A stretch of DNA of 64,000 bases from Jannaschia seohaensis (GTDB lineage Bacteria; Pseudomonadota; Alphaproteobacteria; Rhodobacterales; Rhodobacteraceae): contig NZ_UETC01000002.1 in the NCBI RefSeq assembly GCF_900116765.1, forward strand, positions 496,001-560,000. The letters are read 5' to 3'. The position numbers and the translations under genes are program-made. The notes beneath the pieces are model-generated. The model ran no database searches, was not told the origin of the DNA, and saw only the letters and a program-made list of their open reading frames with translations. How positions within the stretch are numbered: position 1 is the first letter of the stretch; each line of letters opens with the position of its first letter. Below, piece after piece: positions 7,955 through 16,253 of the stretch.

Positions 7955-8947
7955 ATGAAGACCATCACGACAGCCGCAGCCCTGACCTTGGCCGCAACGA
8001 CTGCTTTTGCCGATGGGCATGCCGACAATTCCGTCACGCTCCAGCTGCAATGGGTCACCCAGGCCCAGTTCGCCGGCTACTACGTCGCGCTCGAGAACGG
8101 CTATTACGAGGACGAGGGCCTCGATGTCACCATCCTGCCTGGCGGCCCCGACATCGCGCCGCCCCAGGTGCTGGCGGGCGGCGGCGCGGACGCGATGCTC
8201 AACTGGATGCCCTCGGCGCTGTCGGCGCGCGAGAAAGGCCTGCCGGTCGTCAACATCGCCCAGCCCTTCAAGTCGTCGGGCCTGATGCTGACCTGCTGGA
8301 AGGACACCGGGATCACCGGCCCCCAGGACTTCAAAGGCAAGACCATCGGCGTCTGGTTCTTCGGCAACGAGTTCCCGTTCCTGTCCTGGATGTCCCAGGA
8401 AGGCATTCCCACCGATGGCGGCGAGGACGGAGTCACGGTCCTCAAGCAGGGCTTCAACGTCGACCCGCTGCTCCAGCGCCAGGCCGACTGCATCTCGACC
8501 ATGACCTATAACGAATACGGTCAGGTCCTGGATGCGGGCGTCTCCGAGGACGAGCTGGTGACGTTCAAATACGAGGATATGGGCGTGGCCACCCTGGAGG
8601 ACGGCATCTACGTCCTGGAGGAGAACCTCGAAGACCCGGCCTTCGTCGACAAGATGGTCAAATTCGTCCGCGCCTCGATGCAGGGCTGGAAATGGGCCGA
8701 GGAGAACCCGGAGGAAGCCGCTGGGATCGTCCTGGACTATGACGAGACCGGCGCCCAGACCGAGGCCCACCAGGTCCGCATGATGGGCGAGATCGCCAAG
8801 CTGACCGCGGGCTCGGACGGCTCGCTCGACCCGGCCGATTTCCAGCGCACGGTCGATACCCTGCTGGCCGGCGGCTCCGACCCGGTCATCACCAAGCAGC
8901 CCGAAGGGGCTTGGACCTCGGTGGTGACGGATCAGGCGCTCAACTGA
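7955..8947 (+). CDS. ABC transporter substrate-binding protein (NMT1/THI5-like)
   Basis: A 330-residue periplasmic protein with a cleavable signal (MKTITTAAALTLAATTAFA, cleavage near residue 19). The mature start QLQWVTQAQFAGYYVALENG is the signature of the NMT1/THI5-like group, which includes binding proteins for thiamine-pyrimidine precursors, riboflavin and related heterocycles. It is followed by the expected GLDVTI, GADAML and GKTIGVWFFGNEFPF segments. The gene is 27 bases after the second permease, preceded by AGGAGA. Uptake of a pyrimidine-type ligand fits the nearby dihydropyrimidinase but is not proven by sequence. Confidence 0.88.
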   Translation: MKTITTAAALTLAATTAFADGHADNSVTLQLQWVTQAQFAGYYVALENGYYEDEGLDVTILPGGPDIAPPQVLAGGGADAMLNWMPSALSAREKGLPVVNIAQPFKSSGLMLTCWKDTGITGPQDFKGKTIGVWFFGNEFPFLSWMSQEGIPTDGGEDGVTVLKQGFNVDPLLQRQADCISTMTYNEYGQVLDAGVSEDELVTFKYEDMGVATLEDGIYVLEENLEDPAFVDKMVKFVRASMQGWKWAEENPEEAAGIVLDYDETGAQTEAHQVRMMGEIAKLTAGSDGSLDPADFQRTVDTLLAGGSDPVITKQPEGAWTSVVTDQALN

Positions 8948-8954
8948 GCCACGA

Positions 8955-8978
8955 GGGGCGCCCGGCCGGGCGCCCCTT
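8955..8978 (+). terminator. Intrinsic terminator of the importer operon
   Basis: A perfect 22-base palindrome (GGGGCGCCCGGCCGGGCGCCCC, 8955-8976) begins seven bases after the binding-protein stop and is followed by TTCC. The stem is very strong but the T tract is short. Confidence 0.6.
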
Positions 8979-9037
8979 CCGCCGCGACCGACCGCCGCAG
9001 CGCGGATCCGCCGGGTATCTAGGCGCGTAGCCAGGGT

Positions 9038-9217
9038 ATGACTTACGACAGACATAAACCCGCCCCGACCGATCTCGGCGATCAGCGGACCGTTCCTTCC
9101 ATCGACCGCGCCGACGATCCCTCGCTGACCCATGCGGAGCGCGGCGCGCTCAAGCTCGCAGCGGACCGCTCCCGGCATCGCCGCTTCACCGCCCTCTATG
9201 ACGATCTGATGTCATGA
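9038..9217 (+). CDS. Small hypothetical protein, coupled to the next gene
   Basis: A 59-residue, highly charged reading frame starting MTYDRHKPAP. The first half is Pro/Asp-rich and probably disordered. The second half (THAERGALKLAADRSRHRRF) looks helical and basic. No membrane segment or signal is seen. Its stop overlaps the start of the nucleotide-binding protein gene as ATGA, which supports coding and suggests translational coupling. The function is unknown; a small regulatory or chaperone role for the downstream enzyme is possible but unsupported. Confidence 0.55.
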   Translation: MTYDRHKPAPTDLGDQRTVPSIDRADDPSLTHAERGALKLAADRSRHRRFTALYDDLMS

Positions 9218-9855
9218 CCCAGCCGATCCTCGTCATGGGCGCGACCTCGGGCATCGGCAAGCTCGCCGTCGAGGAGGCCCTGGGCCGCGGCCTTCCGGTG
9301 CGCGCCTTCGCGCGCAGCGCCGACAGTTTGCAACGCACCGATCTGCTGGAGCCCTGGCCGGGCGATGCCCGCAGCGCCGAGGATCTCGCGGAGGCGCTCG
9401 CCGGATGCCGCGCCGTGATCTACGCGCTGGGGATCCGCGAACGGCTCGCCATGCTCTGGGAGACGGAGACGCTCTTCTCCGACAGCACGCGCCTGCTGAT
9501 CCCCGCGATGGAGGCGGCGGGCGTCACGCGCCTCGTGGCCGTGACGGGCTTCGGCGCCGGACGCAGCCGCGCGGCGATGAGCGCCCTCGAACGGCTGGGC
9601 CACGGCGCCGTGCTGGGCCGTCCCTATGCAGACAAGGATCGCCAGGAAGAGTTGATCGTCGAAAGCGACCTCGACTGGACCATCGCGCGCCCGGTCATCC
9701 TGACGAATGGACGCGCGGAGGGGCCGATCCGTGCGCTCGACGATCCGGCAACCTGGCGGAATGGGTTGGTGCCCCGGGCCGGCGTGGCCCGCTACCTCGT
9801 GGACGCGGTGGAACAGGGGCTCCACATTCGCCAGGATGTCGTTCTGACCCGCTGA
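9214..9855 (+). CDS. NAD(P)-binding protein, atypical SDR/NmrA-like
   Basis: A 213-residue cytosolic Rossmann protein. The dinucleotide motif GATSGIG is at residues 9-15, close to the extreme N-terminus as in NmrA-like and atypical short-chain dehydrogenases. Further family features are VIYALGI after strand 4, VAVTGFGAG after strand 5, and LDWTIARPVILTNG, where a classical SDR would carry its Tyr-x-x-x-Lys. That catalytic pair is not evident, so it may be a redox-sensing or nucleotide-binding protein, not a classical dehydrogenase. It overlaps the upstream 59-residue gene by four bases. Confidence 0.8.
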   Translation: MTQPILVMGATSGIGKLAVEEALGRGLPVRAFARSADSLQRTDLLEPWPGDARSAEDLAEALAGCRAVIYALGIRERLAMLWETETLFSDSTRLLIPAMEAAGVTRLVAVTGFGAGRSRAAMSALERLGHGAVLGRPYADKDRQEELIVESDLDWTIARPVILTNGRAEGPIRALDDPATWRNGLVPRAGVARYLVDAVEQGLHIRQDVVLTR

Positions 9856-9899
9856 CACGCCCATTGTCTCGGGGCGCCGTCCGGGCGAGACTCCGGCCG

Positions 9900-9989
9900 A
9901 TGGATCATTTCGCACCGGGCAAGGCCTTGGGCCAAAGCGCGCGCCGCGCGGCCCGGGCAGCCGCCCCGCCCCCTGGCCGGCGCCGATGA
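9900..9989 (+). CDS. Possible 29-residue leader ORF
   Basis: A short open frame MDHFAPGKAL... rich in Arg, Ala and Pro. Its stop overlaps the start of the downstream membrane-protein gene as ATGA. The overlap is the only reason to list it: the ribosome binding site is poor and no similarity is recognised. It may be chance in GC-rich sequence. Confidence 0.25.
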   Translation: MDHFAPGKALGQSARRAARAAAPPPGRRR

Positions 9990-10729
9990 TCTGGCAGTCG
10001 ATCCTGCTGCTGGCCCTGGCGGTCGCGGCCTCGGTCTTCGCCACGCTTCAATTCGGGGACGAGGTGCTGATCGCGCTGGGTCTGATCCTGGTGAAGGTCA
10101 AGCTGCTCTGGGGCAAGCTGCTCTCGATCAAGCCGCCCGCGCTGTGGTCCTGGCTCAAGCAGCAGGGCGCGGTCTTTCTGCGCAAGGATCTACCCTACAA
10201 ATATCTCTCCTCGGTGGTGGTTCCGATGACGCTGGGGCGGCGATTGCTGCGGCGGATATCGGAGACGATCTCGCGGCTGCTGGCCCCGGTCACGCGAACG
10301 CAGGCGCGGATGATGGCTTGGTATGGACGGCAGACCGGGCTGGCGCGGGCCTGCCTGGCCGTCGCGCTGCTGGGTCTGACGCTGGCGCTGACGGTGAGCA
10401 CGATCGGCTTGTGGCTGATCCTGTTCTCCGTCAGCATTCCGTTATGGCTGGCGGCGCTGGGGCTGACGCTCGGTCGGATGCTGCTGGCCAGTGCGCAGAA
10501 GACGGTCTTCAAGATGATCGCTTTCCTGCAACTCAAATGGCTCTGGCGCGGGCTGCGGCGGCTTCTGCCGCAGGGCTGGCTGGACCGGCAGCGGCGCCTC
10601 AATTACCGGCTGGCGCGGGCGGTGATCCGGCGGCGGAAGCTGACGGCGCGCACGCTTGCGGGGCGCAAGGACGAGCTGCGCTATCGCCTCGGCCTGATCC
10701 TGGAGATCCTGGCGAGCCGGTTTCGCTGA
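9986..10729 (+). CDS. Hypothetical membrane protein
   Basis: A 247-residue protein with a first hydrophobic segment pair at about residues 5-45 and a second pair at about 120-160. The loops and tail are strongly basic (RRLLRRISE; RLNYRLARAVIRRRKLTARTLAGRKDELRYRL), so the soluble parts should be cytoplasmic by the positive-inside rule. I recognise no family. It is convergent with the PCuAC-like gene, with 18 bases between the stops. Confidence 0.6.
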   Translation: MIWQSILLLALAVAASVFATLQFGDEVLIALGLILVKVKLLWGKLLSIKPPALWSWLKQQGAVFLRKDLPYKYLSSVVVPMTLGRRLLRRISETISRLLAPVTRTQARMMAWYGRQTGLARACLAVALLGLTLALTVSTIGLWLILFSVSIPLWLAALGLTLGRMLLASAQKTVFKMIAFLQLKWLWRGLRRLLPQGWLDRQRRLNYRLARAVIRRRKLTARTLAGRKDELRYRLGLILEILASRFR

Positions 10730-10747
10730 CGGCTCTCGCCGGTCCGG

Positions 10748-11491
10748 TCAGGGGACCGTGAATTCCAGAGTAGCGACGACCGGCGCCCCACCGGACAGAT
10801 AGGGCCGGTGATCGTGGGTGTTGAGCGCGACCGACAGCACGTATTCGCCGGGCGAGAGCGCCCCGATCCCCATCGTCGCGGCATAGACCCGGCCGAGCTT
10901 CAGCCCGTTGAGATAGAGATGGGCGTGGCCTTCGCCGGAAATATGGGCCGTTCCCTCAGGCATCTCCCGAAAGAGGATGTCTGTGGTCTCGACCTCGATC
11001 GTGAACCCGTCCGCGTCGATCTCGTCCGGCACGCTCAGGGTGACGGTCGGAGCCGGGTCGGCCTCGACCCCCGGCATGGCGCCGTGATCCATCGCCGTCT
11101 CATCCAGCAGCCGGACGCGGGTGGTGATCTCGCCCGCCTTCTCGAAAAGCAGCGGGAGCGGCACGAGCGCGCCCGCAGGCTCCCGGCTGAGCAGCATGGC
11201 GTGAACCCCGTCCATGGCCAGCTGCGCCTCGTCCCCGCCGGGCACGATCAACGGCTTGCCGGGGGCGGTGAGCCCCGACAGCATCCCGACATCCCCGCCC
11301 GGCACGCCCAGCAGACGGTCGGGCGGGCCGTCGTTGCGGAGCGTCAGCGCCACCATCCAAGCGCCCTCGCGCCCCGCCATCGGCATGCCGACCGCGTCCA
11401 GCACCGCGATCTGCGGCGCCCGCGTCAGCAGCGTCCAGGCGATGGCGCCGAGCGCCGCCAAGAGCGCGGTCAGAAGAAGGGCTCGGATCAT
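10748..11491 (-). CDS. Membrane-anchored periplasmic protein, PCuAC-like
   Basis: Encodes 247 residues with an N-terminal signal or anchor (residues 3-22). The first half resembles the copper chaperone PCu(A)C/DUF461 domain, with MDGVHAMLL, a histidine-rich segment (AMDHGAMPG) and scattered Met residues that could bind Cu(I). The second half carries HISGEGHAHLYLNGLKLGRVYAA and LNTHDHRPY, a pattern I associate with small periplasmic metal-related proteins of unknown function. It is divergent from a 454-residue membrane protein that starts 40 bases away, so they may share a regulatory region. A metal-handling role is an inference from residue content. Confidence 0.5.
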   Translation of the reverse strand: MIRALLLTALLAALGAIAWTLLTRAPQIAVLDAVGMPMAGREGAWMVALTLRNDGPPDRLLGVPGGDVGMLSGLTAPGKPLIVPGGDEAQLAMDGVHAMLLSREPAGALVPLPLLFEKAGEITTRVRLLDETAMDHGAMPGVEADPAPTVTLSVPDEIDADGFTIEVETTDILFREMPEGTAHISGEGHAHLYLNGLKLGRVYAATMGIGALSPGEYVLSVALNTHDHRPYLSGGAPVVATLEFTVP

Positions 11492-11531
11492 CGCTTGCTC
11501 CCAAGGCGCGGGTCGGGGCTATGCTACGCCG

Positions 11532-12896
11532 ATGCGTCGATTTGGAAAGATCCTTCCCTGCCTCCTGGTCGCCCCCAGCCCGGCCCTGGCCCACGCGGCC
11601 GAGCAGGGCTTCGTCCTTCTGCTGCCCACGGATGTCTACGGCGCCGCGGGCACGGCGACGGTGGCGGCCTCGATGCTGCTGATGGCGGCGGTGCCGGGGC
11701 GGCTGGCCGTGGCTCTGTTCCGGCCGCTCAAGACCCCGCTCGCGCCCGCTGGCCCGGTGACGGCCAGTTCTCTGGCGGCCACGGCCGTCTTCCTGACCCT
11801 CGTCGCCATCGGGCTGCTGGGGCCCACCGATCCGCAGATCAACCTGATGCCGCTGACCCTCTGGACGGTGTGGTGGATGGGGCTGCTGGTGGTGCAGGGC
11901 GTAGCCTTCGACGTCTGGCGCTGGGTGGAGCCGTGGTCCGGGCTCACCCGCCTGCTCTCCATCCCGCCGCCGCTGCGCCTGCCCGCCTGGCTGGGCGCCT
12001 GGCCCGCGGTCGCGGGGCTGATCACGTTCCAGGCCTTCGTGCTGATCGACATCGCGCCGAACGACCCGGCGCGGCTGGCCACCGTGGCGCTGAGCTATTG
12101 GGCGGTCACGCTGGCCGGGATGCTGGTGTTCGGGCCGGACTGGCTGGCGCGGGCGGAGTTCGTCACCGTCACCTTCCGCCTGATCGGCCGGTTGCGGGCC
12201 TGGCATCGCCCCGGCCTGGGCCTGCCGGGCTGGGCCGCGTTGGAGGCCCCGCCTGACCGGGCCCGGGCCGTGCTCTGCCTCACGATCCTTGCCACGGGCA
12301 GTTTCGACGGCCTGTCCGAGACCTTCTGGTGGCTCGGCCGCCTGGGCATCAACCCGCTGGAGTTCCCCGGCCGATCCGCCGTCGCGCTCCCGAACCTCGT
12401 GGGCCTCGTGGCGGCCATAATTCTGCTGATCGCATTGTTCGCCGCCGCGGTCTGGGTCGGCTGCGCGCTCTCGGCAAGGCTCGGCGCGCCGGTGCCCGTC
12501 GGACGCGCCTTCGACGCCTTCGCGGTGACGATCCTGCCGATCGGGCTGGGCTATCACTTCGCGCATTACGTCGTGACCTTCCTGGTGCAGGGCCAATACG
12601 TGCTGGCCGCCCTGGCCGACCCCTTCGCCCACGGCTGGTCCCTGCCGCCTTTCGACGCAGTGCGCATCCGGACCGGGTTTCTGGCCACACCGGGTCCCGT
12701 CCGCACGATCTGGCTGATCCAGGCGGGCGCCGTCGTCGCAAGCCACGTCCTGGCGGTGCTGATGGCGCATCGGGTGGCGGCGAGGCTGGCGCGGGGCCAT
12801 CGCGCCGTCGTCGCGCTGCAACTTGGATTGGCGGTGCTGATGATCGGCTACACGATTTTCGGCCTCTGGCTGCTTGCCTCTCCAAGGGGCGCCTGA
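11532..12896 (+). CDS. Polytopic membrane protein with HAAEQGFVLLLPT motif
   Basis: A 454-residue protein with about ten or more membrane helices. The start at 11532 gives a cleavable signal (MRRFGKILPCLLVAPSPALA) that leaves the mature end HAAEQGFVLLLPT. I recall this N-terminal pattern in proteins annotated as fenitrothion-hydrolase-like membrane proteins, but that assignment is from memory and weak. Conserved-looking Trp/Glu/His positions within the membrane (VWRWVEPWSGL; GYHFAHYVVTFLVQG) suggest a metal or haem site. It is divergent from the PCuAC-like gene. A repeat of the GAGTATTT family starts eight bases after the stop. Confidence 0.55.
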   Translation: MRRFGKILPCLLVAPSPALAHAAEQGFVLLLPTDVYGAAGTATVAASMLLMAAVPGRLAVALFRPLKTPLAPAGPVTASSLAATAVFLTLVAIGLLGPTDPQINLMPLTLWTVWWMGLLVVQGVAFDVWRWVEPWSGLTRLLSIPPPLRLPAWLGAWPAVAGLITFQAFVLIDIAPNDPARLATVALSYWAVTLAGMLVFGPDWLARAEFVTVTFRLIGRLRAWHRPGLGLPGWAALEAPPDRARAVLCLTILATGSFDGLSETFWWLGRLGINPLEFPGRSAVALPNLVGLVAAIILLIALFAAAVWVGCALSARLGAPVPVGRAFDAFAVTILPIGLGYHFAHYVVTFLVQGQYVLAALADPFAHGWSLPPFDAVRIRTGFLATPGPVRTIWLIQAGAVVASHVLAVLMAHRVAARLARGHRAVVALQLGLAVLMIGYTIFGLWLLASPRGA

Positions 12897-12903
12897 GGTC
12901 CTG

Positions 12904-12930
12904 CACGGGTTCACAAATACTCAAATCCCG
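12904..12930 (-). repeat. GAGTATTT-family repeat, single copy
   Basis: Twenty-seven bases identical to 5988-6014 (the right arm of the inverted pair), read on the minus strand as GAGTATTTGTGAACCCGTG with flanking CGGGATTT. It lies directly downstream of the 454-residue membrane-protein gene. Confidence 0.85.
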
Positions 12931-12957
12931 ACCCAGCCGGCCCGCGCCCCCCTCGAA

Positions 12958-12977
12958 TGTCTAGAAAATCCTAGACA
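12958..12977. promoter_or_regulatory. Operator candidate TGTCTAG-N6-CTAGACA
   Basis: A perfect 7-bp inverted repeat with a 6-base AT-rich spacer (AAAATC), 52 bases upstream of the binding-protein start of the branched-chain-type importer operon. This is the expected size for a dimeric repressor or activator site. No regulator gene is next to it in the window. Confidence 0.5.
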
Positions 12978-13029
12978 CCCTCCCGCCGCCGACCACAGAG
13001 TGACGCCAAGGACCAACGGGGGACAGACC

Positions 13030-14301
13030 ATGCCACTTACCAAGATCGACCGCCGCAGCACGCTTCTCGGCCTTGGCGCCTCGGCCGGGGCGTTGGCGAT
13101 GGGCACCCGTTTCACCCACGCGCAATCCGCCGCGCCGATCAAGATCGGCTTCCAGAAGCACGCCACGGGCATCGGCGCGGCCTATGGCCGCTGGTACGAC
13201 GCCACCACCCAGGCCGCCGCCGCCCGCATCAACGAGATGGGCGGGATCAACGGCCGCCCCCTGGAGATCGTGATCGAGGATGACGGCACCGATCCCAAGC
13301 GCGGCGCCGAGGTGCTGGAGAAATTCGCGAGCCAGCATGAATGCGACGTGGCCTTCGGGACCTTGTTTTCTCATGTCGTGATCGGCTCCGCCCCCCGCGC
13401 GGGTGAGTTGAAGCTGCCCTATTTCGTCGTCTCGGAGGGCCATCACGTCGCTTCCGGCATGCTCAACCGCTACACGCTCCAGCCCGGCATCACCGACGTG
13501 AAGAGCCAGGTGCAGTCGATGGCGCCCTTCGTGGCGAACAATCTCGGCAAGAAAGTCACGATGATCTATCCCGACTTCGCCTTCGGCCACGATCACCGCG
13601 ATTACTTCTCGGCCGCCATCGCGGCACAGGGCGGCGAGGTCGTGGCGAAGATCGCGATCCCGCCGACCGAGACGTCCTTCACCCGCTATTTCCCGCAGAT
13701 CCCCCGCGAGACGGAAGTGATCTATCACGTCATGGTCGGCCCCGCCGTGCTGACCTTCGTCAAGGAGATGGGGGAGTTCTTCGGTCCGTCCCGCCCCGAG
13801 ATCTTCGGCTTCATCGACAGCCTGGAGGCGGTGGCCATCGACAGCCCGGGCCTCGAATTCCTGGAAGGCACCTATTTCTGGGAGGGCGCCCCCCGCCATG
13901 CCCAGGCGAACCAGACCGAATACGACGCGGCCTTCCGCGCAGCGGTCGGCGTCGACGATCGGGGCGCGTCGGTCGACGATCCGCGCGACATCTCGACCTA
14001 TGCCCATATGTTCGGCTGCTGGGACACGCTCAACGTCATCAAGGCCGGGATGGAAGCCTCCGGCTATCGGGGGCCGGGCGACCGCGCCGCGCTGATCGAA
14101 GCGGTGGAGGCGATGACCGACATGCCGCTGGGGATGGACCACCCGACGGGCGCGAAGCTCTTCAACGGCAAGACCCACCAAGCCTTCGGCGAGCAGCACA
14201 TCAGCCGCGTCGAGGATGGCAACCTCGTCGTGGTGCACACGGCCAGCATCGAGGACGGGCTCTATGAGGACGAAGTGGACTACACCACTCAGTCGTTCTG
14301 A
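13030..14301 (+). CDS. Branched-chain-type ABC substrate-binding protein
   Basis: A 423-residue periplasmic protein of the LivK/type-I family. The start at 13030 gives a twin-arginine-like export signal (DRRSTLLGLGASAGALA), so it is probably exported folded through Tat. The mature protein shows the family pattern PIKIGFQKHATGIGAAYG, then NEMGGINGRPLEIVIEDDGTDP and the interlobe VTMIYPDFAFGHDH. It heads an operon with two permeases, two ATPases and an enamidase-like amidohydrolase. The ligand is therefore more likely an amide or N-heterocyclic compound than leucine; this is inferred from context. Confidence 0.88.
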   Translation: MPLTKIDRRSTLLGLGASAGALAMGTRFTHAQSAAPIKIGFQKHATGIGAAYGRWYDATTQAAAARINEMGGINGRPLEIVIEDDGTDPKRGAEVLEKFASQHECDVAFGTLFSHVVIGSAPRAGELKLPYFVVSEGHHVASGMLNRYTLQPGITDVKSQVQSMAPFVANNLGKKVTMIYPDFAFGHDHRDYFSAAIAAQGGEVVAKIAIPPTETSFTRYFPQIPRETEVIYHVMVGPAVLTFVKEMGEFFGPSRPEIFGFIDSLEAVAIDSPGLEFLEGTYFWEGAPRHAQANQTEYDAAFRAAVGVDDRGASVDDPRDISTYAHMFGCWDTLNVIKAGMEASGYRGPGDRAALIEAVEAMTDMPLGMDHPTGAKLFNGKTHQAFGEQHISRVEDGNLVVVHTASIEDGLYEDEVDYTTQSF

Positions 14302-14388
14302 GCGTCATGTCCGTGACATCCCCGCGCGGCCGTCCCCGAGGCGAAGAGGCGCGCGCAGCGCCGATGAGCGGCCGCGCCCTGGCCTGAC

Positions 14389-15315
14389 ATGGAGTTCGGC
14401 CCCCACCTCCTGCTCGCGGTTCTCGAAGGTCTCGTCACCGCTTCGATCCTTTCGCTGACCGCGATGGGGCTGTCGCTCGTGTTCGGCGTGATGCGGGTGG
14501 TCAACGTGGCCCATGGCGAGGCGTTCATGCTGGGCGCGGTGCTGGCCTGGTGGGTGACCGGGCTGGTCGCCGGGCATCCGGCGGTGGGCTTCGTCCTCGC
14601 CGCCCTGACCGCGCCGCTGATCGTGGGCGCGCTGGCGGCGGCGTCTGACCGGCTGGTCCTCAAACGGCTGAACTACGACCCCGACCGGACCATCGTCGCG
14701 ACCATCGGCCTGCTTTATATCGCGCAGCAGACCACGCTGATGACCTTCGGCCCCGATGCGCGGCCCGTCGAGCCACCCTTCAACCAGCGCATCGCCCTGC
14801 CCTGGCTGGAGCGGACCGAGGAGGGTTGGACCTGGTTCTATCCCTGGGGGCTGTCGATCACCTCCTACAAGCTCTTCGTGATCGCCGCCGCCGCGGCGAT
14901 CCTGGTGGCGATCTGGCTGGTCATCACCCGCACCCGCGCGGGCCTCCTGATGCGCGCCACGCAGCAGGACAGCGAGACGGCGCAGGCCTTCGGCATCCCC
15001 GTCGGCACGGTCTACAGCGTCGTCTTCGGCATCGGCGCGGCGCTGGCCGCCTTGGGCGCGGTGCTGGTCGTGCCGATCCAGCAGGCGCATTACCTGATGG
15101 GGGGCGAGCCGCTCCTGCTCAGCTTTATCGTCGTGATCATCGGCGGGCTGGGCTCGCTGCCGGGCACGGTGATCGCGGCGCTGCTGATCGGGCTGTCGGA
15201 CGGCATCATCTCGGTCTTCTTCTCGCCGACGCTCGCCAAGATCATCGCGACGCTGCTGGTGGCGATGGTGCTGGTGTTCCGGCCGCAGGGCCTTTTGGGC
15301 AAGGCGCAGACGTGA
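14389..15315 (+). CDS. Branched-chain-type ABC permease, LivH-like
   Basis: A 308-residue inner-membrane permease with about eight helices. Family features are the start LLLAVLEGLVTASILSLTAMGLSLVFGVMRVVNVAHGE, the TRAGLLMRATQQDSETAQAFGI coupling loop (about 182-203), and IVVIIGGLGSLPGTVIAALLIG near the C-terminus. The gene is 87 bases after the binding protein. Its stop overlaps the GTG start of the second permease. Confidence 0.92.
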   Translation: MEFGPHLLLAVLEGLVTASILSLTAMGLSLVFGVMRVVNVAHGEAFMLGAVLAWWVTGLVAGHPAVGFVLAALTAPLIVGALAAASDRLVLKRLNYDPDRTIVATIGLLYIAQQTTLMTFGPDARPVEPPFNQRIALPWLERTEEGWTWFYPWGLSITSYKLFVIAAAAAILVAIWLVITRTRAGLLMRATQQDSETAQAFGIPVGTVYSVVFGIGAALAALGAVLVVPIQQAHYLMGGEPLLLSFIVVIIGGLGSLPGTVIAALLIGLSDGIISVFFSPTLAKIIATLLVAMVLVFRPQGLLGKAQT

Positions 15316-16253
15316 CCGACCGGCTGCGCACCGATCTGCTGCATCTGGGCGTGATCGCGGCTCTGGTCGTGCTGTTCCTGACCTTGCCGACCTATTACGC
15401 GGGCAATCTCAGCCGGATCATGGTGCTGGCGATCTATGCCATCGGCTACAACCTGCTGTTCGGCTATACGGGGCTGCTGAGCCTCGGCCATGCGATGTTC
15501 TTCGCCGCCGGCATGTATGGCTACGGATTGACCGCCCAACTGGCGGGCGTGCCCGCCCTGCCCGCCTTTGCGCTGGGCATCCTCGCCGGGGCCGCGCTGG
15601 GTCTGGTCGTGGGGGCGTTGGCGCTCAGGACGGCGGGCGTCGCGTTCATGATCGTGACGCTGATGTTCGCGCAGGCGGCCTATCTGACGATCCTGCATTT
15701 CGGCACCTATACGCGGGGCGACGAAGGGTTCGTCGTGCCCTCCGAAGCACGGATCGTCTTTGGCATCGACCTCTCGGGCGAGACCGAGCGCTTCGCCGCG
15801 GCGCTGATCCTGTTCGCCTTGGTCCTTCTGGCGACCGGGCGGCTGGTGCGGTCGCGCCTGGGCCGCACCCTGGTCGCCATCCGCGAGAACGAGGAGCGGA
15901 CGCGGATGCTGGGCTATGACGCGACGCGGCTGAAGCTGATCGCGATCACCCTCTCGGGCGCGCTGTCGGGACTGGCCGGGGCGGCCTATGCGCTGCTCTT
16001 CGGCTATGTCGGGGCCAGCTTCGCCGCCGTGCCCTATAGCATCTTCCCGCTGCTCTGGGTGCTCTTGGGCGGGGCGGGCACGACCATCGGCCCGCTGATC
16101 GGGGTGTTCTTCATGTTCTACCTGATCGACACAGCCTCCGGCATCACGTTGGCCTATCTGCTCATCGTTGGCGTGGCGCTGGTCTTGTTGACGCTCTTCG
16201 CGCCCCAGGGCATCGCCGGGCTCATCAAGCGGAGGCTGCCATGGCTTCCGTGA
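15312..16253 (+). CDS. Branched-chain-type ABC permease, LivM-like
   Basis: A 313-residue partner permease. The start is the GTG at 15312, chosen because it overlaps the upstream TGA (GTGA) and removes a spurious extension. It has the LivM features LSRIMVLAIYAIGYNLLFGYTG, SLGHAMFFAAGMYGYG, the SRLGRTLVAIRENEERTRMLGYD coupling loop (about 180-202) and WVLLGGAGTTIGPLIG. About eight helices are seen. The 3' end overlaps the first ATPase gene by 13 bases. Confidence 0.92.
   Translation: MTDRLRTDLLHLGVIAALVVLFLTLPTYYAGNLSRIMVLAIYAIGYNLLFGYTGLLSLGHAMFFAAGMYGYGLTAQLAGVPALPAFALGILAGAALGLVVGALALRTAGVAFMIVTLMFAQAAYLTILHFGTYTRGDEGFVVPSEARIVFGIDLSGETERFAAALILFALVLLATGRLVRSRLGRTLVAIRENEERTRMLGYDATRLKLIAITLSGALSGLAGAAYALLFGYVGASFAAVPYSIFPLLWVLLGGAGTTIGPLIGVFFMFYLIDTASGITLAYLLIVGVALVLLTLFAPQGIAGLIKRRLPWLP

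Noticed and set aside
6899-9178. 759-codon minus-strand frame over the permease and binding-protein genes
   Set aside because: Low-complexity Arg/Gly/Asp composition and full overlap with three well-supported genes.
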